Positions 1-10,940 of a stretch of 64,000 bases of DNA are shown here, one piece after another (the stretch's first letter is position 1; each line of letters opens with the position of its first letter). Source of the DNA: Parapristionchus giblindavisi. Taxonomy: Eukaryota > Nematoda > Chromadorea > Rhabditida > Diplogasteridae. The stretch spans positions 806,001-870,000 of the forward strand of contig CALSFV010000218.1 of NCBI GenBank assembly GCA_943737045.1, given 5' to 3'. The position numbers and the translations under genes are program-made. Under the pieces are notes generated by a model that saw only the letters and a program-made list of their open reading frames with translations, was not told where the DNA came from and searched no databases.

Positions 1-613
1 ATTTTCCGAATCTTTAAAAATTTTCCGAACCTTTAAAATTTTCCGAATTTTAAAGAAAAATAGAAGAAAGTCGATTTTTCGATGATTACGGTGCTTGGGA
101 GATATCCCACTCGTGATATTTAATACGGTAATTTGCATCAATTCCTCTTCCTTACTACTAACATTCCCATCCTGGGTTATGACTTCTAATGATTTGTTGT
201 TGTATTATGTTCTTGATCTTGTTCTTCGTTGATGTTGTGATTTTCATGACTTCAATAAAACAATAATTATGTTAAACACGAAACTTTATATATGTTCAAA
301 TTTCGATTTTTTCGAATTTTCCGAAAAATAATTTCGGAAAATTTCCGTTTTCCGAAATTTTCCGAAAACTATTTTCCGCACAGCCCTGCTATGCATTAAT
401 GTTAGCGCCACCTTAGAAGACGAATTTCATTTCGTTGGTATATCAAGTTACAATAAAGACAATTTTAGTTGGAGAAAAAGAGAAGGTGAATACAGAACAG
501 TAGATAGATGCCTTCGGTTCCGGTTGTGATCGTTTGAGGTATACCTGCATTGGCCTCTCCATCCTGCGTCATCTTCATTGGCCTTGACTTTTCATTCATA
601 GTCTCTCGTTCAA
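1..613. other. AT-rich flank left of the giant palindrome
   Basis: No gene is visible. Positions 1-50 and 309-372 are loose direct and inverted repeats of the nonamer ttttccgaa, and the rest is AT-rich unique sequence. It ends where homology to the right arm begins, at 614. Confidence 0.6.
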
Positions 614-950
614 CCAATGAAGACTATAACGATCTTTCTCATAATTAAATTACCATAATTATGCATGTTCTTCTCACTGATTTTTCAATGTATAAAAAGG
701 TCGCTTTGGTTGTGGAAATGTTTCTTTGGCACGACACATAACTATGCACCCCCTGGCATAATTTGATCGCGATCACGCGTGTCTAGTTTATTTTTCATGA
801 AAAAAAATGTGGATATTTAAAAAAAAATTATGTCAACGGCAAAAGTGTATTTTGCGAGATAGATAGATCGGACCGGAATGTGTTCAGGATCCCATAGAAA
901 AAATGTCAGCGAATTTGCGGTAGGTACTTTCGATAAAATCAACTTTTGAT

Positions 951-1133
951 GTAGTCATTTTGCCGTTGGAGTAGAGGCAAGAGGCGAGAGAGTATGGTGG
1001 GCGAGAGAGCAGAGATACACTCTCTCGTCCACTTCCCTTCATTCCAATGCTGGTCGCCTCACATGCCTCTCTGCTCTCTCGCATCACCACACTCTCTCAC
1101 CTCTCGCCTCCACTCAATGGCAAAATGACCACA
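951..1133. repeat. Fold-back sequence at the palindrome end
   Basis: The ends gtagtcattttgccgttgga and the reverse complement of ccactcaatggcaaaatgac pair, and the interior is GA-rich on one half and CT-rich on the other. The right-arm counterpart is 33,107-33,257. A diverged copy of the neighbouring sequence sits at about 32,340-32,560 in the right-arm insertion. Confidence 0.5.
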
Positions 1134-1471
1134 CAACAGCATAACTAGGTATATTTACTATAAATGAGTATACGCCGATTCGTTCTCTAGTGAAAATAAT
1201 AGGAAGTACAAGCGAATACGCGGTTTCCACACTTGATGAAATGTGGCTAGAAAAATGAGTCCGATTTTAGAACTGAGCATGGTTTTACCCTTATTTGACG
1301 TGGAACTCATTGAAACAAAACTTTCGAGAAAAAAGTTAGTTCACGATTATTCTATGGTGATCTCCGTCACTCACTAGACGTTAACGCGGGGAGAGCGAGA
1401 ATGCATCAAGTGAGAGATGCCAAAAAGGATTGGACAGAACTGGGAGATGATTTCTTTTGCTGATCCTTCTC

Positions 1472-1547
1472 GGGGGATTGAACTTTCCTGCCGACCAACC
1501 GATCCGGTTGATCGTCCGGGCTCTTATCCACTAGACCATGGGTCCCT
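1472..1547 (-). pseudogene. tRNA-like sequence (SINE head or tRNA pseudogene)
   Basis: Read on the minus strand it has an A-box-like tggtctagtgg and a B-box-like agttcaatccc in tRNA order, with a ccgg/ccgg anticodon-like stem. The T stem does not pair, so a working tRNA is unlikely. The right-arm partner is on the plus strand at about 31,617-31,693. A decayed B-box version lies near 12,330-12,360 beside the same ~90-bp block, which suggests one SINE-like family. Confidence 0.4.
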
Positions 1548-2226
1548 ATTACCTGATGTGTCAAAGGATTTAGATATACTCTCTCGCACCCCTTCTTATG
1601 TACCGATGCATGGCTCCGCCCATTTTTGGTAAGCCCTATTTATATAACGATACTGACTCCGCCCATTTAACTTCGCGGGCTTGGACACCAATATCACACA
1701 CTAACAACCTCAAATTCTTTATTATTTCGGAAGATAAGAAGCTTGCAATCCACGACGGAAGACGCTGCGAGATTGCGGATAAGCAGCAAGATGCTCCTCC
1801 TTCAAAAGTATAGTTGGTCATCAGGAACGGTGAAGAGGTTCCCCTTATGACACCATCATCAAAGATCCGGTTGATCGTCCGGGCTCTTATCCACTAGACC
1901 ATGGGTCCCTATTACCTGATGTCTCAAAGGATTTAGATATACTCTCTCGCACCCCTTCTTATGTACCGATGCATGGCTCCGCCCATTTTTGGTAAGCCCT
2001 ATTTATATAACGATACTGACTCCGCCCATTTAACTTCGCGGGCTTGGACACCAATATCACACACTAACAACCTCAAATTCTTTATTATTTCGGAAGATAA
2101 GAAGCTTGCAATCCACGACGGAAGACGCTGCGAGATTGCGGATAAGCAGCAAGATGCTCCTCCTTCAAAAGTATAGTTGGTCATCAGGAACGGTGAAGAG
2201 GTTCCCCTTATGACACCATCATCAAA
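1501..2226 (+). repeat. 363-bp tandem duplication, left arm only
   Basis: The sequence starting gatccggttgatcgtccggg at 1,501 recurs at 1,864, and everything between is repeated with an offset of 363 bp. The right arm (near 31,350-31,690) and the third copy (44,554 onward) have a single unit, so the duplication followed palindrome formation or was lost elsewhere. Confidence 0.9.
1599..1689 (-). repeat. Dispersed ~90-bp block with two GGGCGGAG motifs
   Basis: Read on the minus strand: ggtgtccaagcccgcgaagt, then aaatgggcggagtc, a TATATAA-like stretch, aaaatgggcggagcca and a cggtacataag end. Diverged relatives in the left arm are at 1,962-2,052, at 6,135-6,186 joined to 6,545-6,592 (split by the LINE tail), and at 12,395-12,475. 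Each also has right-arm and third-copy partners. The bodies following the block differ, so the block is the conserved part, like a SINE head or a promoter. Confidence 0.6.
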
Positions 2227-2565
2227 GATGAAGGGACGATCATCCTGAATGATAGATTGTCGCTTATTGAACGATTTCACCCTCGTCATCGTTTTGTATA
2301 TGCACGGGACTATAGCAAAATTGAATGGTAAAGAGCGTTGCTACAAAGATTTCTCTTATAATAAAATTTCCAGTTCATATATCTTTTTAAATAGAACAAA
2401 GAGAGTTATTGGGAATTCGATAAAATAGTTTTTTAGGAGAAGCTACATCACGGATTGATAAATGATGCGAAAAATGTCAATGGTGTCAGAGCATTTTTTT
2501 TCAATCCACTATGATGTCTATGACCATGGAATATACAAAAGAAGCCGGAATTGATGGGAGCGTAA

Positions 2566-3336
2566 CCTCTCTCAATGGCATTGCGCACACTATTTCTGTT
2601 CTCTAACAACGAGAAAGCATTGCGCGTCGAAGAGACCATTGAGAGAAGTTATGCTCACTTTTTAAAGGAGCAACTGCCGTACCTTTGCTTGAATGATAGG
2701 GATACTTCCATTAGACGTTTGTAGAGTTGGCCTTCAACGACATTGACGACGGCATCCACTTCTGATAGGACTAAGATGATGTAGATCCAGAAGACCGATT
2801 TCATCATTTCGTTTGTTTCTGTCAATATTGATCGGAGAGGGGCGAAGGATGAATAATTTACTATTTGACAAATAATAGTCAAGTCTATTCAAAAAGAGTT
2901 AGAATAAAAGAGCTACATAGATAAACCAAATGGGAGTAACAACACCGTGGAATTCCGCGATAACAAGGTGCTCAGGTTGGTGCACCCACAGTTATTTCAT
3001 CACCGATGATGTTTCTTGCCATGTATAGATGATTCATTGAATCATGGTACGGGTGTATGGTACAAATACCAAACCTTATGTCAGGATGGTGTCCTTGGTG
3101 GATTTTGACGAACAGCGCTCCGTCATCTGTACCAGCTTCGGTGTGCGCAGTAGCGTTTCATGAAACATAGCCAATTAAATAAGACGGTTTTCCGAAGCTA
3201 AACTATAATATACCTTGTCACACTGATATTACTTCCCAGAGAAGAGGGCGGTGAACTTCTTATTGTCATCCTTGACTCCGACTTTTTGAATGTCTTCAAT
3301 CCAATCATCCCGTAGTTGACGACCGTGACAACACGG
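2566..3336. other. Exon-like ORFs of unidentified genes (left arm)
   Basis: Several open stretches look coding but cannot be assigned. Plus strand 2,566-2,724 encodes about 52 residues ending in a stop, with a pattern (ALRTLFLFSNN, then VEETIERSYAHFLKEQL) faintly like a nuclear-receptor ligand-binding domain. Minus strand 2,683-2,807 encodes a signal-peptide-like start (MMKSVFWIYIILVL) ending at a GT donor; it overlaps the first, so one is probably a shadow. Minus strand 2,972-3,157 (containing GTDVGALFVK and IHPYHDSMN) and 3,229-3,336 (ending FTALFSGK) are also open. All are mirrored in the right arm at 30,191-30,961 and again near 45,136-45,900. Confidence 0.3.
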
Positions 3337-4525
3337 CTACTCTATCTAAAATGGATTTGAAGTGATTGATACCGATTTCCAATCAATTGTGGTGATTATA
3401 GAATAAACAGTGGACAGAGTGACTCTTAAGTGCAACAGTTTTTTTTTATTAAAGATCAGTTGAACACTTTTCCCCCAAAACAACATCTCACTGAACTGTA
3501 CTAGAACTGATAATTGTGATAAGTCTAGACATAAGTGGATGAGGCCTGGGTGAGAGATTGTTAGAGATAGAGAACATGTGAACAGAGTGTGTTTATCAGA
3601 GACAGTCTGATCACATAAACATGCCATTAAAAAACAATAGTCTAGTCGATATAGATAGGGAAGGACTTGACAACAACAATGGTATGTAAATCGACAAAGA
3701 AAGTTCAAAGATAGAAACTTTAGAAGTGCTCGACCTATAATCACGAGATAAAGGTAGAGTGGAGGAGAGTGATAGAAGAATACAGAGATTGAAGGGAGAA
3801 AAGTAGAGGGAGATAGAGAGAGTCTGAACAATTTTAGAACAAGTAGGAGAAAATCAAAATAACAATAACAATGGTATTGACACGCACAACAATTGAAAAA
3901 AGGCGGGAAATAAAAGAGATTGAAGGGAAGCGATTAGAGCAAACAATCATAGATGCACACTGTTTTTCTCTCTTTGACCTCTCTCTCTCACACTCCTCTC
4001 ATATCTGTACAGTCTCCACTCTGATCAAAAAACGCTCACTAATGGCGAAGGAAGAATGTGTTAGAGAGGGAGAAGCAAAGACAGAGGGAGAGGGGAAGTT
4101 AATTATTTGTTGAACATATTTCAGGTTTGTTCATAAATTGCATTGTTGTCAATGTCACATTTAGCAAACAATTTAGGGAAAAACGAGTGAAAATAATGAA
4201 ATAATGAATGAGCGGGATGAATCTAATCGCGATTATTGTATTCTTTGGGAATAATACCAGCGAAATTAGGAGTGAGAGAATGAAATTTTGACTATCAGGT
4301 AACAACGAGACATGGAGATCAATCCACATTAGAGGAGAACCTGTTTTCTTTTTTTATAGATCCACAATGTTAATCTATAAATTGCTTGACGGTTTCTAGA
4401 TCTATTTTTGCGTTGCGAACATTATCCCGCGCCATATTGTTTTAAAAGTTTTAAGTGATTGTGCCGTGTTTAGCTAACAGTTTGGGATCTAATACTATGC
4501 AATACATTCATCTTATCAGCACTAA
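3337..4525. other. No gene seen; GA/CT-rich arm sequence
   Basis: This stretch is purine- and pyrimidine-biased (3,540-4,100 especially) and gives long but low-complexity open frames. It is mirrored at 29,002-30,190 and repeated at 45,907-46,767. Confidence 0.5.
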
Positions 4526-4948
4526 CAAGGGGATGGTCGCAACTGGTCCTGGTCATATGAGAAGGCAATAGCATTACTAGGATCAGTTTTCGATGCTGAT
4601 TGCGAATCCGTTTTCGGAAAGTGCCTAATCGACCTGATTTTCGAGGAAATCGATATTTTAATTCGGAAATTCGTGTGATTCCTGCGCCGGGTGGGCTGGT
4701 GAACTCATCTATTAACTCTCGCAATGCTTTACCTTACATTGCCTGATCTTTCTGACGTAATCCAGATAGTTTGTGAAGGAAACTACACGACTTTTCGAAT
4801 TAACAAGCCAAATTTCAATACCGATTTTCTAGAAAATCAGGTCGATTAGGCACTTCCTGAAAACGGATTCGTAATCAGCATCGAAAACTGTTCCTAGTAA
4901 TGCTATAGCCTTCTCATTTGACCAGGACCAGTTGTGACCATCCCCTTG
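4526..4948. mobile_element. PIF/Harbinger-like MITE, left arm only
   Basis: The element begins caaggggatggtcgcaactg and ends with the near-perfect inverted copy. It is flanked by TAA on both sides (523-525 and 949-951 of the 4-kb block). The right arm at about 28,990 has the uninterrupted site with a single TAA, so this is a clean filled/empty pair. The whole 423 bp folds back on itself. TAA target duplications are typical of PIF/Harbinger elements; no transposase is encoded. The interior resembles the element at 6,792-7,230. Confidence 0.85.
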
Positions 4949-5081
4949 TAAGTGCAGAAGAGTAAATCAGGGGCGGGGGAAATTTTCTTGTAAGTTCTTA
5001 TTCTTCCGTCTCTGAGAGATGTTATTCTCCATTCAAGAAAACGATCGAACCTGTGAACAGAAAACCTGTTGATTGAAGTAG

Positions 5082-5231
5082 ATAACCACACGAAAACGTT
5101 CCGCTATCGTCCATCAGGCCTGCTTGACAGTTGGAAGTACACCTCCAGGCATTCCAAAGCCTTCTAGGAGCCTTCATTCAGTCCGGATCTCTACTTCGGA
5201 CCTACTTTATGATGATGAAGAAGAGCCATGA
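5082..5231 (+). pseudogene. Exon-like fragment, unidentified gene (left arm)
   Basis: A 49-codon open frame follows a possible acceptor (gaagtag) and ends in TGA. It encodes a basic, Ser/Thr/Pro-rich segment with an acidic end (LLYDDEEEP), as in the cytoplasmic tail of a membrane protein. I do not recognise the family. The mirror copy is 28,712-28,861 on the minus strand. No upstream exon is apparent. Confidence 0.35.
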
Positions 5232-6064
5232 AAGTAGATTCACTCGTACACAATATCGATTGAATGATAGGACAATGTGCCTCTATGTCTGGATATAGTA
5301 GCGATTCCAAGATAGAGTGGCCAGATGATCAGACTAGATCGATGGGCAGAGACGCAGAGAGTCATCGCGCGCACTGAACTCAATATACCACCACTGTTGA
5401 GACGGTTGGCGGGCGGGGATAATTTCACTGATTTTGCACAAAAAAATTAAAAATGTTAAAAATATTAATTTTCATAAAATAAAAACTCTAAATGGTTCTA
5501 ATAATTCTCTTGTCACAGATTTCGTATAAAAAAGTCAAAATATATGCGAAATAAAAGATTAATGGCAGCCAGAAATGTACTTTAAAAATGTATTTAGAAA
5601 GCGATAAATGCATTTAGTTGAAAAAGCTGAGTAGGATGCTCAAACCAATTATTATGATAACCTGCTAGAACTGTAATAAATCGCTTGGCACTGGCAAGTC
5701 CAGCTACGCCACTTGAGAAAAAATCAGTATGGATAATAAAGCTAGGGTAATTTACAGAGATGTGTATACAAGATCGCTCAAAAAAAATATTTTTGCGACT
5801 TTGTAACCTTTTAATTTGACGCTTAATAACAGTATGATCGTGGTAGAATCCATAACTACAGTAAAATCCAGATCTCAGTGACGCTTACAAGTATGCTTAC
5901 AATTTCTAATAGTGGGGTTAATTTTTCAATGTGTATTATTATTTTAGATAATTAACTTTATTCCATTTTGACTGCACATACAAACTTGTAAGATTAATTG
6001 TATCAAGAAAATATGTAGGATAATGTAGTACTATACTTCCACGCAAGTTCTTTTATACAAAAAC

Positions 6065-6066
<2 letters not shown>
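5232..6066. other. No gene seen; AT-rich arm sequence
   Basis: AT-rich sequence shared with 27,880-28,711 of the right arm. A 62-codon frame on the minus strand (5,240-5,428) is open in both arms but shows no recognisable motif. Confidence 0.5.

Positions 6067-6127
<61 letters not shown>
6067..6127. repeat. (TA)n microsatellite
   Basis: About 29 AT dinucleotides. The same locus is 48 bp long at 27,832-27,879 and about 144 bp at 43,732-43,875, so it varies strongly in length between the copies. Confidence 0.95.
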
Positions 6128-6131
<4 letters not shown>

Positions 6132-6186
6132 CGAGCCAGAGCTTATGCACCGATCTGTAGCTCCGCCCATTTCTGATTATCCATAT

Positions 6187-6540
6187 TTAATAATAATAAT
6201 AATAAATTTTATCTGACCTCGGGGGGTATTTTAAGATTCATAATTAAATGTTTAAACAATATGATAAAGTCAGGAGGTAAGAAAGAAGGCTACGATTACT
6301 AGATCGTAGCATACAATACTTATGAGTTACGAATATAAGACTTAAATACATTGGCACTATGGGTACAAACAACACTATTGTCAAGATTATTCCATTTTTG
6401 CACAATACGATTTGTCAAAAAAGATGAGAACTTTTTTGTGTGAGATCTGTGGGTTCTTAAATATAAATTATGTCTACGTGAAGTGTTGGTAATATTAGGA
6501 AATAGAAAAAGTTTACGGGCATCAAGGCAGTTTTAAAGTG
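6187..6540 (-). mobile_element. 5'-truncated LINE insertion, left arm only
   Basis: Read on the minus strand, the segment ends in a (ATT)n tail and carries the last codons of a reverse transcriptase ORF. The right arm (27,763-27,780) and third copy (43,663-43,680) have the uninterrupted sequence, so the insertion post-dates the duplication or was removed elsewhere. The block tttaaagtga is doubled at its 5' end, probably an altered target duplication. Confidence 0.8.
6320..6529 (-). pseudogene. C-terminal tail of a LINE ORF2
   Basis: About 69 codons are open to a TAA stop, including RRHNLYLRTHRSHTKKF, then FLTNRIVQKWNNL and FKSYIRNS. The pattern of an arginine-rich RSHTKKF stretch, then 'NRIVQKWN.L', then 'F K' near the stop is characteristic of the C-terminus after the RT domain in CR1/L2/RTE-type LINEs. 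It differs in sequence from the LINE at 59-63 kb and so belongs to another family. The RT and endonuclease domains are absent. Confidence 0.7.
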
Positions 6541-6791
6541 ATTTAAAGTGATTCAGACTCCTCCCATTTAACTTCGCGATCTTGGACACCGCTTGCAAAC
6601 AACATAACCCAAAATATTTATTAATTTTAAAAAGCAGCATGCGAGTGAGGTGTTCGAGGAAATTTTCGTCGCACTCCAAAGTTGCCCATCCATCTTCACA
6701 CGTCCGTCGAGTAGATTCGTCATCAAACGACGAAGATGACAGCCTTCATCCGACGACCTCATCATATCCTGAAAAAGCGATGATCAATTAA

Positions 6792-7230
6792 CAAGGGAAC
6801 TGTCTCAACTTAATGTGGCCATATGGCATGGGAATAATTTACCTGAATCAGTTTTCGATGCTGATTACGAATACGTTTTCAAACGTTGCCTAATCGAGCT
6901 GAGATTAGAGAAAATCGATATTAAAATTCGCTAGTTTAATCGGAAATTCGTGAGACTTCCTATATAAACCATACCAATGCGTTCATAAACTCATCCATCA
7001 ATTATCCAAACACCTCCTGCTGTAATTTAGTAGATATTGTAGTTTGTGAATTTTCAATCAAATTTTGTGAATTTTCGAATCAAATAGTCGAATTTCACGA
7101 TCGATTTTCTCGAATCTCGGCTCGATTGGGCAACGTTTGATAACGGATTCGTAATCAGCATCGAAAACTGATTGAGGTAAATTTTCCCATGCCATACCTA
7201 TGGCCACATTAAATTGAAACAGTTCCCTTG
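6792..7230. mobile_element. PIF/Harbinger-like MITE present in all copies
   Basis: It begins caagggaactgtctcaac, ends with the inverse agttcccttg, and is flanked by TAA on both sides. Right-arm and third-copy orthologues are 27,099-27,520 and 42,999-43,420. It is a fold-back relative of 4,526-4,948. Both halves encode the same peptide pattern (SVFDADYE, then KRC.IEL) in opposite orientation, which may be a remnant of captured coding sequence. No transposase is present. Confidence 0.8.
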
Positions 7231-7450
7231 TAAGAGGAAAAAGGAATGAGAAGCAATCAAAGATCAAAGAAAGATAGAGAAGAGAAGCGAAAGGGTATAG
7301 GTCAAAGAGCAACTTAGAAAATAGACAAATTGGGAGATGAAGGAAAGACAGCACGACCGAAAACTATCGTGACGCTATACGTGCTCTCTCAAGCGAGTTC
7401 TTGTATGTAGCCCACGTTGATTTCAATTGACCTCGTCACTATCATAAGTA

Positions 7451-7906
7451 CACTCACAGAAAATTCCCTTAGGGAATTTTTCCGCCTACAATTCCCTTAG
7501 GGAATATTTCCCTGGTCTATCGAGAATGCCTTATATGTTAGGGAATTTTTACTAGGGAATTATTCCCTTAAAAATTGCCTTACATATAAGGGATTTTCAA
7601 TGCATGTACGAGCGCGTCCGAATACAGCTATCGTCAAGTTTTACAAGAGTTCGAACATGTCGACATGGCTTAGTGGCAAGACTGTTGTCTAGCGTTCCGA
7701 CCCTCGTAGGTTCGATTCCTACCCAGTGTGAATCAACTTTGCCAATTTTTCTTATTGCTTAAATCTATTTCAAATCCCTTAAATGTAAGGCAATAATTCC
7801 CTTACAGGTATGGGAAATAATTCCCTTATATAACTGGGAATAATTCTCTTGGGGTACCTTAGCCAGGGAATTATTCCCTTAAATATAAGGGAAATTTCTG
7901 TGAGTG
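7451..7906. mobile_element. TA-flanked MITE (Tc1/mariner-like), left arm only
   Basis: The ends cactcacagaaaattccctt and the inverted ...tttctgtgagtg form terminal inverted repeats. TA lies on both sides (7,449-7,450 and 7,907-7,908). The right arm at about 26,880 and the third copy at about 42,780 have the intact site with a single TA. The interior repeats ttcccttaaggg-like palindromes, and a tRNA-like sequence sits at 7,659-7,731. TA duplication and TIRs fit the Tc1/mariner group; no transposase is present. Confidence 0.85.
7659..7731 (+). pseudogene. tRNA-like sequence inside the TA MITE
   Basis: An A box (tggcttagtgg, 7,666-7,676) and a perfect B box (ggttcgattcc, 7,709-7,719) are spaced as in a tRNA, and the T arm pairs (gtagg/cctac). 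The 5' and 3' acceptor strands do not pair and the anticodon arm is poor, so this is a tRNA-derived sequence rather than a working tRNA. It could act as an internal Pol III promoter for the element. Confidence 0.6.
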
Positions 7907-8233
7907 TAGAAGGCGCAGAAAAAGTGAAACAATATTTCATCGATGACAATTTCGCTCAAAATTTAAGAGCATCTCTATATTGCAGACGCGCAGCTGCAGC
8001 GGTCTCCGTAGAAATGACTCCAATACGAGATACAACAGCTGATGATATACAGATACTAGTGCAAGCTGTCGTCGTCTCACTCACACTAGTGGTAGAACTC
8101 TGATACGAGGCATTTGGATCTTTGATTTTCGTTATAGTGAACTTGTAATATTATAATTTCTATCTTGGAGGTTGTTCTTCAATCACTGATGTTTGAATCT
8201 TCCAGATCTGTTATCTGAAAAATCGCTTTTAAG

Positions 8234-8647
8234 CTTGATCTTCGATCTTTCTAAATCACTCGATTGATCTTTGATCTTTGTAGATCACTCGATTGATCTT
8301 TGATCTTTCTACATCACTAGATTGATCTTTGATCTTTGTAGATCACTCGATTGATCTTTGATCTTTGTAGATCACTCGATTGATCTTTGATCTTTGTAGA
8401 TCACTCGATTGATCTTTGATCTTTGTAGATCACTCGATTGATCTTTAATCTTTGTAGATCACTCGATTGATCTTTAATCTTTGTAGATCACTCGATTGAT
8501 CTTTGATCTTTGTAGATCACTCGATTGATCTTTGATCTTTGTAGATCACTCGATTGATCTTTAATCTTTGTAGATCACTCGATTGATCTTTGATCTTTGT
8601 AGATCACTCGATTGATCTTTGATCTTTGTAGATCACTCGATTGATCT
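8234..8647. repeat. 29-bp satellite (left arm)
   Basis: About 14 head-to-tail units of a 29-bp repeat built around gatctttgatctttg and tagatcactcgattg. The array directly abuts the GPCR exon remnant at 8,653. Confidence 0.95.
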
Positions 8648-8652
8648 CAACA

Positions 8653-9055
8653 ATCGCTCCAATGATGCATTTGGATGATACCACTCAGTGGATTCTCAAC
8701 ATTCCTCTAATATTCATCCTTACGAATAAAGCGGTTAGTCACAATGTCCATCTCTCAAGTTATCTTTCAAATGAAATTGCAACATTTGAAGTCAAAGATC
8801 ATGAATTATTTTGAAATGGCGTGTTGCTCCGTCTGTGAAGAGACGTTGTCTCATCTTATCCGATTCATGATCTCTTTAGTTTCAGTTGTTGTCTATCAGT
8901 CACTGAGTCACCCTCAGAATACCCAGAATAGTCCTAATCAGCATCATCCCATAGTTGTTTCACTTTTGATTTAGGTTCGAAACGCGATTAGACGAATTCC
9001 TCGCAAGATTATGGGACACTCGAGCACTAATGGAGCCAAGGTTGGAACCCAGTGA
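8653..9055 (+). pseudogene. GPCR 3'-end fragment (left arm)
   Basis: Two exons match the better-preserved copy at 37,025-37,497. Exon 8,653-8,733 encodes transmembrane helix 7 but has an in-frame 39-bp deletion that removes the residues before PLIFILTN, including the Asn of the NPxxF motif. A GT donor follows at 8,734. Exon 8,975-9,055 starts after a TTTAG acceptor and encodes the short basic tail (VRNAIRRIPRKIMGH...) to a TGA. The upstream side is the 29-bp satellite, so helices 1-6 are absent. The right-arm copy is 25,558-25,960. Confidence 0.65.
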
Positions 9056-9246
9056 ACGAGTATAAACAAATTTTAATATTGTAATATATTTGATAAAAAT
9101 ATCGACTTTTGTCTTCTTACATCAGTTGTTACATTTATTACAATTACATCTACTTCACCACGTAGTATTGTTCCGATCGAGTAGTTTTCTTCTTATTACG
9201 TTTCTTTCTAATTAATACAATCCTTATCTACCATCCTCATATTCAG

Positions 9247-9375
9247 TTCGTCAATGACAGTCTACACAACAAGACGGCCGTATCTCCAATTGTTGCAAGT
9301 CTCTACTAGTTCGTCTTTCGCATGGTACTCGGATTCGCTGTGTTCGTTTTGGTCGTGTTCAATCTCGGATTGTGA
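9247..9375 (+). pseudogene. Exon-like membrane-segment fragment
   Basis: A frame encoding NDSLHNKTAVSPIVASLY, an in-frame TAG, then a hydrophobic helix (MVLGFAVFVLVVFNLGL) and a TGA. It could be a piece of a membrane protein gene. It is conserved in the right arm at about 25,238-25,366 (minus). I do not recognise it. Confidence 0.25.
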
Positions 9376-9503
9376 GTTATCTTCTCAAGTGTTTCCTAAC
9401 CGAACGATGCACTGGACCGACGTCTTTGGTGTAAGAAGACTAGTCATTCCTGACCTCGTATAACGTGATAAGAAGTACTGAATACCATCCCGTACCATTC
9501 TTA

Positions 9504-10060
9504 TCACGGGTCTCCTGTAAAAACGTAGGAAAATGAGTTAGATGAGTCCTTTACCCGACAGTTTTTAAACTTTTCTCACCGATTTGGATGAGATTTATAT
9601 GATTGGAGAAGGCCTACGCACTTGATTTCGCCAAATTTGCATTTTTATCGATTTTTTTATCTTCCACTTCTGGCAGTCATATCTCACTTAATTTTTGACC
9701 TACAACAAAAAATTTTTTCGAATCGATTCAAAATGAACTAATCTAGAAGATGCTCAAGAAAGGATACGTGCAAAAACGCGATCTTCTACCTGTTTTCTTC
9801 AAAAAATTGTTTTTTTAGTACAAAATGCTAATTTTCTCAAAACTTTTCCACAAAGGATACGATTTTTATTCGCGATTCTGATTCCCCATCCTCGAATTGA
9901 GGTACGTACATATTTCATCAGTCATAACTCACGACAAGTCATATCGATCCTCAGAGAGAGCCGGACTTAGTGTTATTTTCATTCAAAAATACATTTCTTA
10001 TCTCACCTCTTCTCATTTTCATGCAAATTCTCAAGCATAGTATACCAATCGAAAGCTCTC
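9504..10060. repeat. Dispersed element starting CACGGGTCTCCTGT (left arm)
   Basis: This starts cacgggtctcctgtaaaa and carries internal landmarks (gagaaggccta, then ccggacttag) that recur in the same order at 43,876-44,553 in diverged sequence. That marks a family of about 0.6-0.7 kb. Its downstream boundary is not clear. The right-arm partner is about 24,530-25,110. No coding capacity was recognised. Confidence 0.5.
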
Positions 10061-10108
10061 GACGAGCAGATATTTATCAGTGAAAAATAAACTTTCTGAA
10101 ATACGAAA

Positions 10109-10477
10109 CTATTCATCGATATTTCCGATATCGGAATCGGAATGATCGAAAAAACTATCCGGATCATTGAAATACTCCTTGAGATCGGTGTGAACAAAAA
10201 TAGCCTCAGCAGTGATCTCTCTATCATGCTCTTCCACATCGACCTCCTACTCGATCTGAATCTCTTCGTCCTCCAAATCCATGAGCATATCATCCAGAAG
10301 TGCTCTTCTTCTTCTGCTCCTCACTCCCTCACTCTCGAGTTGTTTCTTCTTCGCTGCGACGAGAGTTCTGATGAGGTTCTTGCTTTGTTCGTGGGCTATT
10401 CTCTCTGCGGGAAGGATGTCCATTTTTTCTTTTATTCTTTTCTCGACCTCTTCCGCACGCAGCTTCTTGGCATCATT
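10109..10477 (-). pseudogene. Coiled-coil protein C-terminal fragment (left arm)
   Basis: A 122-codon frame is broken only by one TAG (247-249 of the 10-kb line). Before it lies a highly charged helix (LRAEEVEKRIKEKMD..., then SRRRRALLDDMLMDLEDEE). After it come 45 more in-frame codons of acidic sequence ending at a second TAG. The right-arm copy (23,895-24,263) has the same length and the same internal stop. No domain is recognised beyond the coiled-coil-like charge pattern, and upstream exons are absent. Confidence 0.55.
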
Positions 10478-10940
10478 GTAGTATAAAATTATTTGATTTG
10501 ATTTGATTTGAATGCGAAGACACACCCAGAAAAATATTGATCTTAAATAATTGCATGTTATTATCAAATTTCGAAACGTTCGCATGCCACCTGATCAATT
10601 ATGTAGTTATGCGTTATTGCACTGATAGCATTTATCTAAATTTCGAAATCTCACGCAAAAATCGTGGTATTACTGCTTTCCAGAGACCGTATTCTTTTAA
10701 ATAACAGGATCGCTTTTATTTATCTCAAGTCTTTTTAATTGATAGATCATTTATGCAATTTATGTTTATGCGTTCAAAATTCATGCCAAATCTCATTTCA
10801 TTTTGCAATAGTGGTAGATATGAAGAGAAGGTAAAATGGAGATCTAGTTATCGGAGGAAGCACTAAATATCCGAGAAATCGAGTTCCATGTTGAGACATT
10901 ATTCAAAAATAGTCTCGCTTATCTCACATTTATTTCCTCA

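Noticed and set aside
3346..3831. 161-codon frame present in all three copies
   Set aside because: Composition follows the CT/GA-biased DNA, with no domain, signal or splice context. Its repetition reflects duplication of the region.
8234..8647. Possible CRISPR array
   Set aside because: The 29-bp units are directly contiguous without spacers and the window is eukaryotic; it is a satellite.
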